DNA of 64,000 bases from Onchocerca lupi (taxonomy: Eukaryota; Nematoda; Chromadorea; Rhabditida; Onchocercidae). Shown here in pieces: positions 38,452 through 52,200 of this stretch. The notes under the pieces are model-generated. The model worked only from the letters and a program-made list of their open reading frames with translations. It did no database searches and was not told where the DNA came from. Both the position numbers and the translations under genes were made by a program. The stretch is from NCBI GenBank assembly GCA_028564675.1, contig JAOVVO010000017.1:62001-126000 (forward strand), in the 5' to 3' direction. Position 1 is the stretch's first letter. Every line of letters begins with the position of its first letter.

Positions 38452-41400
38452 GCTTGTGAAAATTGTCCGTCTCTTATCCTTTTTCCTGATAACTAATCTC
38501 TTCTAAGATTAATCTGTGTAAGCTTCCGTCCATTATCAATACCAAGGATTATCCACATAAAAAAGAGCTTTTCGAGTCAACAAGATCAGTGTCGTCAACA
38601 TCGGTCCTCAATGCGAGCAATTTTTCAACATTGGTATTTTCAACGCGCCAAGTGTCCAACCAATACAGAATCCAAATTACAATTCGATCAGAATTTTTTA
38701 CCCCAACAAGTGATTAGCAAGTGATTTTCAGTAGAATCAATTAGTTTCTCCATTAATTTGAAATAATCTTAACAATGAAATTATTAAAATATGGGACAAA
38801 AAAATAAGAAATTTAGCAGTGAAATAAAATTAGTTTGTTAGAAAATTGAACTTATCAATCGTGGTTAAAAATTAATGCTCAATTTTTTCTATTAAGTCCC
38901 CAAATAGTCTTTAAATAATTGTTTTAAATTAGATCATTCTATTTCAACTTGCTTACAATTTCGTTGTAACGATGAATAAATGAAATTTCAAAAATATTGA
39001 TTAAATAAACGATGATAATATTTGAAAGTGATTACAAAAATGCTATGAAAAAATACAAAATATAAAGAGGAAAAATTTTTTTCTTTTGGGAAGAAAATGA
39101 AGCAATAAGAAGTTTCTTTTAAATAAAGCAAGTTTTCAAGTTTCAAAATTTTTAAATGATTTTTAAGAGTTATTTTTACATGTACACAATTATATTATTG
39201 TCCATTTTATACTGCAGTTATTGAAGTGAATTTGCACTACGAAATCGAATAACAATACAAATCTGATTTTGTATCAAAGTAAATTCTATTAAGCTGAATT
39301 ATCTGCGAAAGGAAAATGACATAGAAAGAAAGTTGATTAAATTGAATATGGCAAGAATTTGGCTTAAACATTATGCTTTCTTCTATCAATCATTGAAATG
39401 AAGGAAAAAGATTTTTAATTTCATTTTATCTAGTATTTCAAACTTAACAAGTATTTTCAGTCCTTTGTAGAAATTGACGTGATGAGATATTTAGTTAATA
39501 TTAAATAAATTTTAAATATTTATAAATTATGCAAAAGATTTTTGATTTATTAGATTTTTGTAATTTCTGAAGTTATTCAAAAAATACAAATAGAAAAGAT
39601 GAAGTGAGGTAAATGAGAAGAAAATTTGAATCCAAATTTGAAGTTTTTATTTTTAATTCGTTCGTACAAAAATCAAGAAATGAACAATGGATGATCAATG
39701 CATTTAGTTCTGTCGGATTCTTTTTTTAGATATTTCAAGTGGAAAAATTGAAACTGCAATAAAATATTCGGAAGAGATGGAAAAGGAAAGAAAAAAGATG
39801 CATAAGGATAGGATATTGGTATCAAGTTTTAATCTATTTGAATGTTTCAGGTGAAAAAATTGAAATTTCAATAAAATATCCGGAAAAAATAATTGATATA
39901 ATGGAATTAATGTAGAATAATTAGTATGATGAGACAAATAAGAAATATCTTAATTCATTGAAAACGGAAATGCGGATAAGAAAATGTTCATGGAATATGA
40001 AACCATTTTGTTCCATTTCAAAATAAACAATTAGAATTATTGTCTTAAAAGGCAATATTTCTAATTGTTTATTCTCTTCCTTAGATTGTAATTAAATCAA
40101 AATAAATTGCTCATTAATGATAAGATATGCACCAAAAAGTATCAGTAATCAGTCAAATTTGATATCAATGATAGATTCAAAAAATTTGAGAAAGAGATTT
40201 TTGCATTATTTAGATTTATAACTGCATCGAAATGATGATCAATTTATGGAAAACAATAGTAATAATAATAATACCAAATAACAACAACAATAAAGCAATA
40301 ATGAGAATATTAGAATGAAGCGAATAAATTACGATAAAAATATTAGTTCTATAAGGATAATAATAAATTTCAATCAAATTTTTTAATACAATTGGTGAAA
40401 ATTTCTTCCTTTTTTCAAATTTTCAACTGGTCCTATCGATTTTTCCTCCTTTGTTGTAAAAATATATGAGACAAACATAAAAAGAATTTTTCATTTAGTG
40501 TTTCAAATGCTTATTTTTCTTTTTTTAATAAATTAATTTCAATCCAAATCAAAATTGCAATAACTGAATTGGTATTATTAATAATAGAATACGAAATGAT
40601 ATCTATGAATATGAGCATTTTTAGATGTATAATTTTGATAAAAAAGTAAAAATATGCTTCAACTTTTTTTTTTCGATTGTTTAATTTACATTACTGGAAA
40701 CAATCAGATGAAAAATGAACGAAATAAATTTATCGTTTTAAAATTTCAGAGAAAAACCAACCAATAAATCATAATAAATTGAAGAAAAAGAGAATGATGA
40801 AATGCGACTTAATAGATATTCGAAAAAGTCTTTTTTTTTCTTTCAATCAAAATTTATGTTTAAAAATTTTTTTAAATTTCTTGATATTAGTACTTTCAAA
40901 GTTGTGAAATGCTGATATGATTCAGTTGAAGATTTTATGATATTTTTTGTTTATAACATGAGCATTTCCAATTTTTACATAATTCTTGTTTGCAATATTG
41001 CTGCAGTATTAATAAAACTATTAAATTAAATTTAAATGAATAAATTTAATTGAATAAATTTTAGAAATTTAAGAAAATGAGTGGTAATTTTATGAAATTT
41101 GACATATTTCACATTGTAAAATCATCCTATATTATCAATGTTTTTTATAGTTACATTTTCATATTTTTAAATTGCAATTTTTTTTTTGTCATTTCTTTGC
41201 AAGAATTATCAAATAGCACTACAGCTATCACTTATGAAAATGATTGCTCATAATATTATTATCATTATTAAATATTATCATAACCAATAAATAATATTGC
41301 CCCAATCATCATTAATATATTCATTCAGTATTATGGCTTAGAGTTTTGCTAAGCAAAACTTTTGTCAGATGAAAAAAAGAGACAAGACTAGCGATTATTA

Positions 41401-41550
41401 ACCATCATCCATCCAATTGATTGGCCCATTTTGCACTTGGGAATAAATCTTGGCCTTATTGTTTTCCCAAAGCTTAACAGTAATAAGTTTGTAAGCATAA
41501 GTAGCCTTATTCAAATGTAATTTTCATCTTCTGCTATACACTGTTTTTCT

Positions 41551-41700
41551 TTATTTTTTTTTTCTTAAGTAATTGCCATCATCATCATCTTATTTTTTTT
41601 TTCTTAAGTAATTGTCATCATCATCTCATCATCGTCATCATCATTATCATCATTATTCCTACCATTATTAGCATTATTATCAGTATTAAATTAATAATAC
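41551..41700. repeat. Tandem duplication with ATC-triplet field
   Basis: A unit made of poly-T, CTTAAGTAATTG and CATCATCATC occurs twice in a row (about 41551-41590 and 41590-41627). It is followed by a degenerate ATC/ATT triplet run to about 41700. Confidence 0.8.
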
Positions 41701-41918
41701 TACTGCTACTACAACAGCAACTGATAGATATTAGAAGAGTATTTTTCAAAAAATTTTGTTTAACGAAAGCATCATGACAAATGGGCCAATAGATGAAGAG
41801 AGTGCAATTTTTTTTATTGAGCTATAAAAAGCTTTGAAGCTTAGCTTCATTTCGAATGTTTTTTTTTTTTTTTTTTTTCGAAGGCATAGACATACATCCA
41901 TCCATCACATTCATTTGT

Positions 41919-41940
41919 GTGTGTTTGTGTGTGTGTGTGT
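41919..41940. repeat. (GT)n microsatellite
   Basis: GTGTGTGTTTGTGTGTGTGT, one interruption. Confidence 0.85.
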
Positions 41941-42897
41941 ACATGTAAGCAAGAGATTATTTCATTGTTTACCTTATATGAATGTTTATTTGCTTGCGAT
42001 ATTTATCTTTTGATGAGTTTGAAGTGCTACAGCGACTATGTTATTTAGTATTTTCATGCTCGTCAATTTTCTCATCTCATCGCAACATTCAGGAATGATT
42101 TAATTGAGTAATTTCCTTTTTTTCAGTTGTTTGCTATGTTACTCCTATGGCTTTCTGATTCCGATATTTAGGTAGCTGAATTAATTCTATTCAATTAAAT
42201 AACACTGCAACATGACTTTTTTTTTTCTTTTCTAATTAAATCAAAAAAAAAAAAACGAAGTTTTTATTAGCATTATGATATTAAAACATTGACTTCTCTT
42301 TCAGGAATAAGATAAAATATTCAAAAATTTATTTGTTAAAGATCAGAGTTGGACGAAAGTTATTTCAAAGAATTTTATCTGGAATTGTTCAAAATTCAGA
42401 CTACAAATAATTATCAATTCTAATGAATTATCAGCTATTCAACGATGATATTGGTTAGTCCTAAAATATCGAATTTCCTCTTTTTTTTTTTTTTTTTTTG
42501 CTTTATTTTTATCAAATTTCCTTCCTTTTTTTTTTGGTCTTTTTTCTTTTGTTTTATTTTTAGCAAGTCAAACTTTAAGCTCTAATATGAACCATCTTGC
42601 TATCGAAAAGCCTCTATTAGTAAATGATTTTGTTCAAAAGAACAGCTGTAGCATTTCTTGGTGTTTACAATTCCTCTTGCATCGATGATGATGAAGTCGG
42701 TTTCCAAAAGACAATTTGTGTAATAAATCAGAATCATTTTTCAAAATTTACTTTGAAAATATCTTTATACTCCATCATAAATAAGTCTTTCATCATTAGC
42801 CGTGCGCAAATGTCACTTTTTAAATAAATATCATTAGATAATGGAAACAAAGAGGCAGTGATAATTAACTTAGGTTACATTACATTTTATGATATGT

Positions 42898-43088
42898 TGA
42901 TGCTGTTGTTATTTTTTGTTGTTGATAACAGTGATAATGATATTGTCGATGGTGCTGATGGTAATAATTTTGCACTGATAATATGATGTTGCCAATGATG
43001 TTAATGATGATAATAATGTTACGGATAATGAGAATAATAATGATGATGATATTACTGACGATGATTGTTGCTGATGATGATGATTTTT
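42898..43088. repeat. Degenerate GAT/AAT/TTG triplet field
   Basis: About 190 bp dominated by GATGAT, AATAAT and TTGTTG words on the plus strand, with no open frame of recognisable product; cryptic simple sequence. Confidence 0.7.
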
Positions 43089-46000
43089 AGTGTCAAAGTT
43101 AGTTTAAAATATGTAACAAGAAATTATTCCTTTTTAAGAAGAACATGTGTAATCAATCATTAAGATTATATTTCTGACGTTTTTTATGTGAACTTTCCGG
43201 TCCCAATTTTGAGAATTATTTAGAAGTATTAGAAATGAAATATTCAAAGATCGGATTTCCATGATTCACCCATATCATGCGCATCAGAAAAACTTAATTA
43301 ATCGCAGAATATCAGGTGAGATAGAGCATAAATCTGAATAATATTTTCTCCAATTCATTATCTTCATCCTAATTCAATTTATTCATAAATGATGTGATTT
43401 TTTTCAATTTTTTAAACTTTATTGAATTTCAAATGTTTAACTTAATAATATTGTATTATTCATATAAAAGAATTATCTTTTATTTTGCAAGAAAAATTTC
43501 TGATAAAATGAATTTTCGAGCTTTTTGAATCATTGCAATCTCTTTACATCTTGTCAAAATGATGCCTTAATTAATTGAAGATTTTGAATTGTAAAGCTGA
43601 AAACTTTCATCTGGCATAAATATAATACATTTAATCCTTTTTTTCTTCTTTGCATTTCATTTAAAATACTACTTTATCGATAATCGCTAATTAGTTTATG
43701 AATTATTTATTCTATTATAGTTGTTAATTGATTAAATCGTTTCGTTTCTGAAAAGAATAATAACAAGTTTCCAACTTAAAACTTGGCAGTTTTGTTGTGC
43801 TATCATAAGACAAAATAATATGACCATTAGTTTTGAATTAAGTTCGACTAGATCAAAACAGGAAAAAAAGTAATAGAACAATTCTGTAACTTTTTTCTGG
43901 GAAGCTAACGGGAAGCCTTTTTTTTTGCATGAAATTGTTCACAAATATAAATTAAGTTGCGATACAAATGAAACTAGAAAAATTAAAAATAAAAATTTTA
44001 TGAAATAGCCAGAAATTGTATCTGTTTATTCTTGTTCTTATTTTTTTCCTATTTTCATTCATATTCAGAATATTATCATTTTCATATTGATGAGAAGAAT
44101 TAAAACTGGATTCATAATATCCAAATTATTGATAATAATGATGTCAATTGTAAAACAAACAATTGGGAAATTGTAGATCGACAACATTCTCAATCTTGTA
44201 TGAACCATCGAATATGAATTTATTCTTTGTTCCTCCTACAACTTAATAATATCTTATATAGATTCGAAATCTTGATTTATCAGAAGCAATAATATATATC
44301 AATTAAATATCATGCATTTAATTAATAAATATTGCTATTTCTAATATTTTTAGAAAACTTTGATGAATTCATTTACAAGAAATCTTATCTTAAAATATCT
44401 GAAATTTAGAATTTGAAGTAAATCCATTTTCTAGTCTTAATATTTATACTAATTTTGCCTATCACCTTTATTATTTTTTATGTCACTTGGATATTTCCGT
44501 TTTTTTTTTTTATTCCAAATATTATAACTATTATATTTTAAATAAATTCCTAAATAACAATGATAGCATAGTTTTGTGATAGGCCATTTAGCATCTGCTA
44601 TTAAAATGTTGTGAAATTCAAGTAATTAAAATCAAAAAAGTTAAATAATTTGTTTGCTTGGCATATTGTCGAACTAAAATTTAAAGCTAGCAAATGTTCA
44701 TTTATTCAATGTTCATCTTAAATGCTACAAAAATTTTTTTATTTCATCTTGAGAGATATTAAAATTGCAAGTGATCTTTTTAGAGGCTTAGACTTTATGA
44801 TTCATTTGGGTATTCAGATTCAAAGGAACAGATGTTATTAATTCAAAAACAAGTTACAGATGCCAGAAAATTATTCGAGGCCTTTTAATGGTAGTCATCA
44901 AAAAGTTCAAATTTTTAAAGTTTTCTTCTTATTTCAATTTTATAGTCTTCGCATTTTAGTCTAGCTAATATTCAACATAAATATCATCGTCTCAATTTTT
45001 TGCCAATCAAATATTCTATTTCAATCATAACTATTCTTAAACTTTGTTAACCCCAAATATCATAGAATATTATAATTATTTTCAATCTTTGATAGTCAGG
45101 TATCATAATTATTTGATGAATTCTTTGCAAGAAACAAAAATTTTGATTAAATTTGAAAATTTTACCAAATTTTGCAAAATTTTAAAGAATGTAAAAAAAA
45201 AATACGAAAAATGTAAACATGTAAAAACATGAAAACAAATAGATTGCATTTTATGCATTTCAATAATTACGTTTTTATGCATTTCAGTTTCTGAGAAAGT
45301 TTTTGAAGTGTTTAATGTTGGATAATAATCATTGCAAAAAAAAAAAAAAAGGAAAAAAAGGAAAAAAAAAAGGAAAAAATTGATTTTATGAAATTGCTTT
45401 TCGAAAACTTGCAAGTCTTTCCAGTATTCCGTTGTAACTAAACTATTACTATAATCTTAAGATTTCTTTCAATGTCTCATTTCTTCCTTTTTTTTCTTTT
45501 TGCTATTATTTTCAAAGAAAAAAAAAAAAAAAAAACTAAAAAATGAAGAGGAAAAAATTTTTCAAATTATAGCTATTATGACTAATGCTTTAGACAATTT
45601 TAGTAATTTGACCCAAGCAGTTCAAGGTTCATTTTAAAATGTGATGAAATAATTAACCTTCCCTGCAAGTGATTTTCTGAAGAAAGATGATATGCTTTAA
45701 TGAATGAAATTTCCCTTATTTGAAAAAGATTATTGCTTTTTTTTTTTTCTTCTCTGATTCTTCTCATTAATCTACTTTTATCTTCTTTCCTTTTTTCAGT
45801 CTTATGTAAATAAACTTAGTTTTTGCTCCTTACTTTTAATAAAAAATTTCCACCATTTTTCAACGTAAATTTATCTTAAGCTATTTCAAATTCATGCATT
45901 TATTAATAAATAAATTATTTCATTTCTTTCGCTCTTTCTTTCTTTCCTTTTTTTTTTTTTCTTTTCTTTTCTTCTTGAATATTTTTATTTTTCAAGAAAT

Positions 46001-46255
46001 TTATTTGTCCATTTATTGTCATATTCAAAAATTGTATAAATATACAAAAAGACTTAAAATAAACTTTGCATTTTCAATTTTTAATTATAAAATTTTGAGA
46101 ATGATATTCCTAGAATAATGCTTGTTTACTTAAACTTCTTTAGTAATGACAATTTATTGGAAAAGAAAAAAAAAAAAAGAAAAAAAAAGAAGATGAATGA
46201 GTTAGCTAAAATATGTATAGCATTTTTTTGCTCTTCAACAACTGTTAAAATTTAG

Positions 46256-49200
46256 GCGTGAATCAAAAACGTGTCTGGCAATTGTTGCAAGAATTACGAC
46301 AACGTGAAAATAACGAATTAGTAAGAGAAGATATACGTATACTTAAACGTGTCCTTCATAATCTTATCTTTGAACAGTCAAATTATAAGGTTAATCTTTT
46401 ATTTTATCGTATTTCATTATCAAATTGAATTTCTATTCAAACTAATAATTTGAATGATTTGTTTTTTCTTTCTAATCTATTTATGTTAAATAAATTAATA
46501 TTTATAGGAAAGCGCTTGATTTTACATTATTTAAAGTAAAAAAAAAAAAAATTTGAAAAGATCATGTAGCAAAAGTATGCATAATTAACCAATAATTTTA
46601 ATCATTTAATCATTTAATGTTAATAATGTGAATTTAAAAAAAAAAGAAAAAAAGAGAAAAAACTTTTTAAACAATAAATGAATTAAAATAAAACTATGGT
46701 GACGTCAGTTTTTCTGAATCAATGATGATAATGCAAGTCAAGTTTTTGGCTATATCCAGTAAACATATTTTAGTGATAAGTACTTGTTTATTGCTTATTT
46801 TCCACATAAGGTTAATATAGATTGCAAAGAAATTAGTTTATATTGAATTTACTGAATATAAATCGATATTTTCATCAAATTTTTCAATTTATTTTATAGA
46901 CAGGAAAAGTGCAGCAAAAAATGAGAAGAGATTGGTAGAAATAGATGACGAAAATATTCGTTAATTAATATTGAAAAATCATGTTGAATAAAATCAATTT
47001 TTTAATATTAAAATAAAATTTCGTGTTTTTTTTTTTAAAAAAATTAAAAGAAAAAACAAAAAAGTAAGGTAAATTAATTAAATTATTTTCATTAAATTGA
47101 TTAATTTATTAATTATTATCAAGAAATTCAAAAATTATCAAAACAAAATCAATTCAAAAAATATACAAAATTGGATTTGCATTTGAACCAAAAAAAAACT
47201 ATCAATTCTAAAGATTCATGCAATAATAATAAAAAGTAAAACACACTTTTTGCTTTTTTGATTTGATGCCAATAAAATTTAGTAAAAAAAAAAAAAAAAA
47301 ACAGAAGAATACTTATAGGAGAAGGCTCCATTTTACATTATTTAAAATAAAATTTGAAAAGAAATGAAGCATTTGTTTTTTTTTTCTTTTTTTTTTGCAC
47401 AAACAATGTCTTATGAATTTAGTTTTTGATTCTGGAGGATGTCTTGGAAAAAAAAATTACTATAAAAAACTGAAAATTATGAAAATAAAACGAAATTTCA
47501 AGGTATAAGATATAGAACTTAATTAAAACTTAATGAGCGAAAAAAAAAAGAATTTTAGAGGAAATTTTTTTTTTTTATTTTTGGTTCTAACCCTTAATTG
47601 ATTAATTATTTTTTTTTCTTGGCTGATAAAGTTTATGTACAGCCAACGACTATATAATGAATTATCCTACTAATTATCTAACGTAGAGACAGATTAACAG
47701 ACAATTCCCTTTTTTTTTTTTTTTTTTTTTAAATGTGGAGAGCAACAAAAATAAATAAAATAAATTGATTAATTAATTAATTTAACTAAAAAACTTTTTC
47801 CATTTTTCTTTTAAAATTTCATTATATATATGAAATTTAATTCCCCGAGAGAATTTTAATTTTTTTTTTAGGAAATTCAGCAACATCGGAATTACATATT
47901 TATGTATTTTTTGCATTGTTATTCAATATATCTTTGCCACATTTATTATATTAATTTTAATTTCTTGCAAATATATTTTTGCAGAATTTATCTGATTCGC
48001 TTCCTAGACAAGCTAATCGTACATCTCCAACTTGTCGAATTGCATCATCATCTTTAAAATTACACAAAGTGAAGATTTCAGGTTAAATTTAATTTTTCAA
48101 TTACTTTATGGAGAATTTTAAGTTTTATTGCTGTGTTTATACATTTGTCATCACTAAATTTTCCCTGAAGCATATTTCTTAAAAGCGCATTTGTCGCATT
48201 TCGACAAGTTAACACACTTTTCTTTCCATTTTCCCATGATGACTTACGTTTTATCGATTTAAATTGCAGTTGACAATGCATTAAAATCGAATCCAAAATT
48301 TCATAATCTTCTCAAATATTTGGAAACTACATTATTACCTCATGTGAAATCTACAGAGGTATCCCTATTTCAAATTTTAATCTTAAATTTATTTATACTA
48401 TACTTCCTCTTTATTCAAAATTCATAGATGTTTTATGCACCTACATATATTTCTTCATATTTCTGGCATTACGGTATTCAGAAGATTCTTTTTATTTACA
48501 GCTATCTATTTGATTACTTCATTTGTCAACGTTTTTAACTAATTTACCCAAAATTTACCACAGCAGAGAGAGAATGAGGAAATAAATAAAGTAAATAAAT
48601 AAACTTTCAGATATTCTGTATTGTATACAGAATATCTGAAAGACTATTTACTTTTCATCGGTTTAGTGTTTTCCAAATTTTTTTAGAAACTTGTCTTTGT
48701 CGAGCAACAATCGCAAGAAATACGTGACTTGGTAGTTAAACCTAATGAAAGTGGAAAGCGTCTAATTATTATTGGGCCAGAAGATATAAAAACGAAGTAA
48801 GTATAAGAATTTTTTAAACCTGAGCACATTTGTCAATTTATGACTTGAACAAATAAATTATTGAAATGATGGAAATTTCAAAGCTTTTTGAAATTTTGAA
48901 AATTTTCGAAGATAGCACTCATAAATTATTTTTGTTTTTGACTTTTTAATCTCATGAGGACGAAATTTTGATTTAATTTAAGTAAAGCAACAAAATCAAA
49001 TCGATTCAAGAAAAAAAAAAAAAAAAGAAAAGAAAAAAATGAAATCAAATTATGGTCATGTCAAAATCTACTGCACTTTAACTTTCTTTCATTAATTTTG
49101 TTTAGCTTTCAATCCATTTGAACTCTTCATCAATTTTTCATTTTACTTGGCACATTATTTTACTAGCAAAAGCTTAGAATTTTGAAATTTTTTTTTTTTT

Positions 49201-52200
49201 TTTTTAAGATAATGAAATCTATGGAAATTGCTGAAAAATTCAATGTTAAAAGTTTATCAAAGTACGAATTTATATTTTTGTGATATTAAAATGATGGCTT
49301 ATTGATGAACAAAATTATTGATAGCATTCATAAGTTTTTGTATGCTTAACTTTCAAATCCCAAACAGCTTCATTTTGGACTTCAGTTTTGAATCCTCTGA
49401 TTTCATTTCCTTTTGTAGGAATTTTTTCAAAAATGTCTTCTTCAAAGCTTTAGAAATTTAACAGTATTTTATGCTATTATTCATTGATGATGACATTTGC
49501 TTAATAGCTAATGTTATTCACACAATTAAATCAGCTCTTGATTTTACTGTACCATATGTAAAGATAGGAATAACAACTAATGAGTTAAATGATTTATGTC
49601 ATGACTTTATAACCAAAGCAGGTGCAATTCCAGCTCCACTCAATCACAAAGGATATCCCAAAATGATTACAGGGAAGACCTAGCGTCTCGCGAAAAAATA
49701 AGATTTGCAATAATAGAAGACGATTTCATCTAGAAAAATTTCATTAAAAAAATTTTTCATTGTTTGTTGTTATATAAAAATTTGCTAAAATCAAAGTTAA
49801 AGGTTAATCTTTTCTCTTTTAATAAGAGCACAATTGCATTTCGGATTTTAATCAAATTTACCGAATTTTTTCGATGATATTATTAATTTATGAATAAATT
49901 GAAGCTACAAATCTAAATGAATTATGATTTGTTATATTGATTAATGAATGCTTGATGCTATTATCATCGATATCTGCATATTCATTTAGTTAAACAATAT
50001 CATAAATTCGAAGTCATGAATTATCTTTGTAATTCTGAATTATTCAAAAATAACACATGTACTGTGATATGATTAATCCCAGGATATCATTGTTAAGATT
50101 AATTGTTTCGACATTAAATTCTATAATTTTATAGCATTCTAATAATTCGTTAAATAATGGAATTGTAAAGTAAATGTGTAGGCATTAACCTCATCAGAAT
50201 CTTAAATTGCTTAAGTCTGACTTGGAAGATTTATTAAAGTTGCATAACGTTTAATTTCGAGTCATGATCCTTTCTAATATATATTTTCATTTGAAAGGAG
50301 CAGCGATAAATTTATTGTCCATTTTTGCATTAAAATCCTGGCTATTCATCTAAGAAAATATTGGACAATATGCTAAAATATTATAATAGAGTATTCTTGT
50401 TTATTAACTGTTAGACAATTAACAAGCATTATTCTGTTATTTCTAATATTTAGCGGCTAGAACTGCGTGAAAGTTTTGTTTGTTCGATGAGCAGCACAGA
50501 TAATAATAGTTGAAAAGATTTTTATTTTTTACTAGTCGACCCCCCATAGTCCGCTTGACCGATTCAGCTAATCTATGGGAGCCACATTCGCATGTCCGGC
50601 TCCAGCTAATCTATCTAAATAAAAATGTAATGTTCGTTTGTTTAAAATCTTAAACTTCCGAAAGTTCTTAAACATGTACCTTATCTAAATTAATTCATAA
50701 TCGTAGATATCGGAAAATATGTAACCTATTGTTTTGAAATTTTGACAAAACGTTGCATTCAAATACCCGCATGTTTTTATATATTCATTGATTGATTTGA
50801 AATTTTCATACGCGTTGCATTCGAATAGGCAAATTTTTTTCAAAAAAATAAGTCGAATAATTCAAGCTTTTCGTTTGTTTTTTGCTTTGTGAGGGATTTA
50901 ATTCGTTTATTTTTTGATTTGTGGGGAATGTAGTTGCATCCCACAAATGTCGAGATCATGATAATGTATAATGAAGTGTTTCTTTCAAGAAATTTATGGA
51001 TTATCTCTTTGACTTCTAATATTTACTTCTCTGACTTCTATACCATTATTTATTATCATTATTATTTTTTATTATTTATTACTATTTATTATTAATTGTT
51101 AATGTTTATTATTTATTATTGATATTATTATTATTACTATTCTTATCATTACTATTATTATTAAAAAAAAGAAAGAGAGAGAGAGAGAGATGGTAGGTAG
51201 AGGGAGGGTGAGAGAAAGAAAGGAAGACGGTGTCAATAAACCACGCCCCAGCCTATTTTTAGTTGTCACAACTAAAAATAGGTTGGGGCGTGGTTTATTG
51301 GGCGTGACGTGTGGAAAAAAGGAAGTACGTATATATAAAAATAATGATCTAATGGACTACAAAGTTGTATCAAAATTTGAAAAGAGTCGGTGGAGAGCTT
51401 CCGAAGATCCGTTCGGAGTAACAGGTAGCATTTACATTTTTATTTATATAGATGAAGAATTTATTGAATGGTATATGTTACAAGACAACTGTTTTAGAAT
51501 ATCACGAGAAAGTTGGATTTTGCATAGTTCTTCTTTATTGTTGATAGTAGGAGTTTGATTGGAGTTAGAATTGGTAAGGATCTGATGAATATATATGTGA
51601 GATATTGGATGGAAACAAAGTTGAAGCGCTCTGCTTGTCGAGTTGCCGATGAGAGTTTTTGTTCGATCTGATAGTTCTGATCGTTCCAATCGTCTCGTTT
51701 TACATTGAATCTCTGGTTGATCCTAATTCTTCATATAGTGAAGTTTGTTTCATATTTGTCAGCTATAGCATAATTTACAACATATCTATATAGCGCAAAG
51801 AGAGTTCGTTTACTCCATGTCACCATAGTAGGACAAAATTTACAATATTTTAACTAAATAAAAATCAACAGCTCGGTTATATCAAGATATTTCCATCACT
51901 TAAAAATTCCTGATTATTTCATCATATTTATATTTTATGAAATATTTCGATTATTTCAACAAGGATAATCATTTCTGAAATCTATTAAAAATTTTAATAT
52001 CCCTCGGAATACTTTAAAATAATAAAAAAAAAAAAGTTAGAAAACAAAAAATAGAAAAAAAGTGGGTTTGGTGATTTTGTAATTCTAAAAAGTCTTCGAA
52101 CATCAAATAAACTAAAAATAAGTAAATATATATAAACATTTTGGTGATTTTGTAATTCTAAAAAGTCTTCGGACATTTAATAAACTATAAATAAGTAAGT

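Larger units (their letters stand above)
37022..38456. mobile_element. BEL/Pao-type retroelement insertion with inverted LTRs and 5-bp target duplication
   Basis: The insert runs 37027-38451 and begins TGTCAG and ends CTGACA. It is flanked on both sides by GCTTG (37022-37026 and 38452-38456), the 5-bp target duplication usual for BEL/Pao. Its two ends are LTRs of about 415 bp in opposite orientation, both pointing inward (37027-37441 plus; 38451-38036 minus). Each finishes in CGACA and contains AATAAA in the LTR sense. By eye they differ at only a few positions. Normal LTRs are direct repeats. The inner about 590 bp carries a leader and a truncated gag on the minus strand only. The homology extends 11 nt beyond the left LTR into leader sequence (to 37452), ending where a primer-binding site (TGG...) would start. 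Non-autonomous: no protease, reverse transcriptase or integrase is present. Confidence 0.85.
38457..46255. other. 7.8-kb gene-poor AT-rich region upstream of the visible PDZ-scaffold exons
   Basis: It should contain the 5' exon(s) of the PDZ scaffold gene, because the L27 exon starts with an acceptor in phase 1; none could be identified. Visible content: a 37-39-bp tandem pair (41551-41627), a GT-rich run (41919-41940), a degenerate GAT/AAT triplet field (42898-43088) and several poly-T/poly-A tracts. Open frames here have no recognisable product. Confidence 0.4.

Noticed and set aside
51190..51558. 122-codon plus-strand open frame
   Set aside because: It starts in an AG simple repeat and runs through the palindrome; no family, no clear splice context, and the opposite strand is also open at its end.
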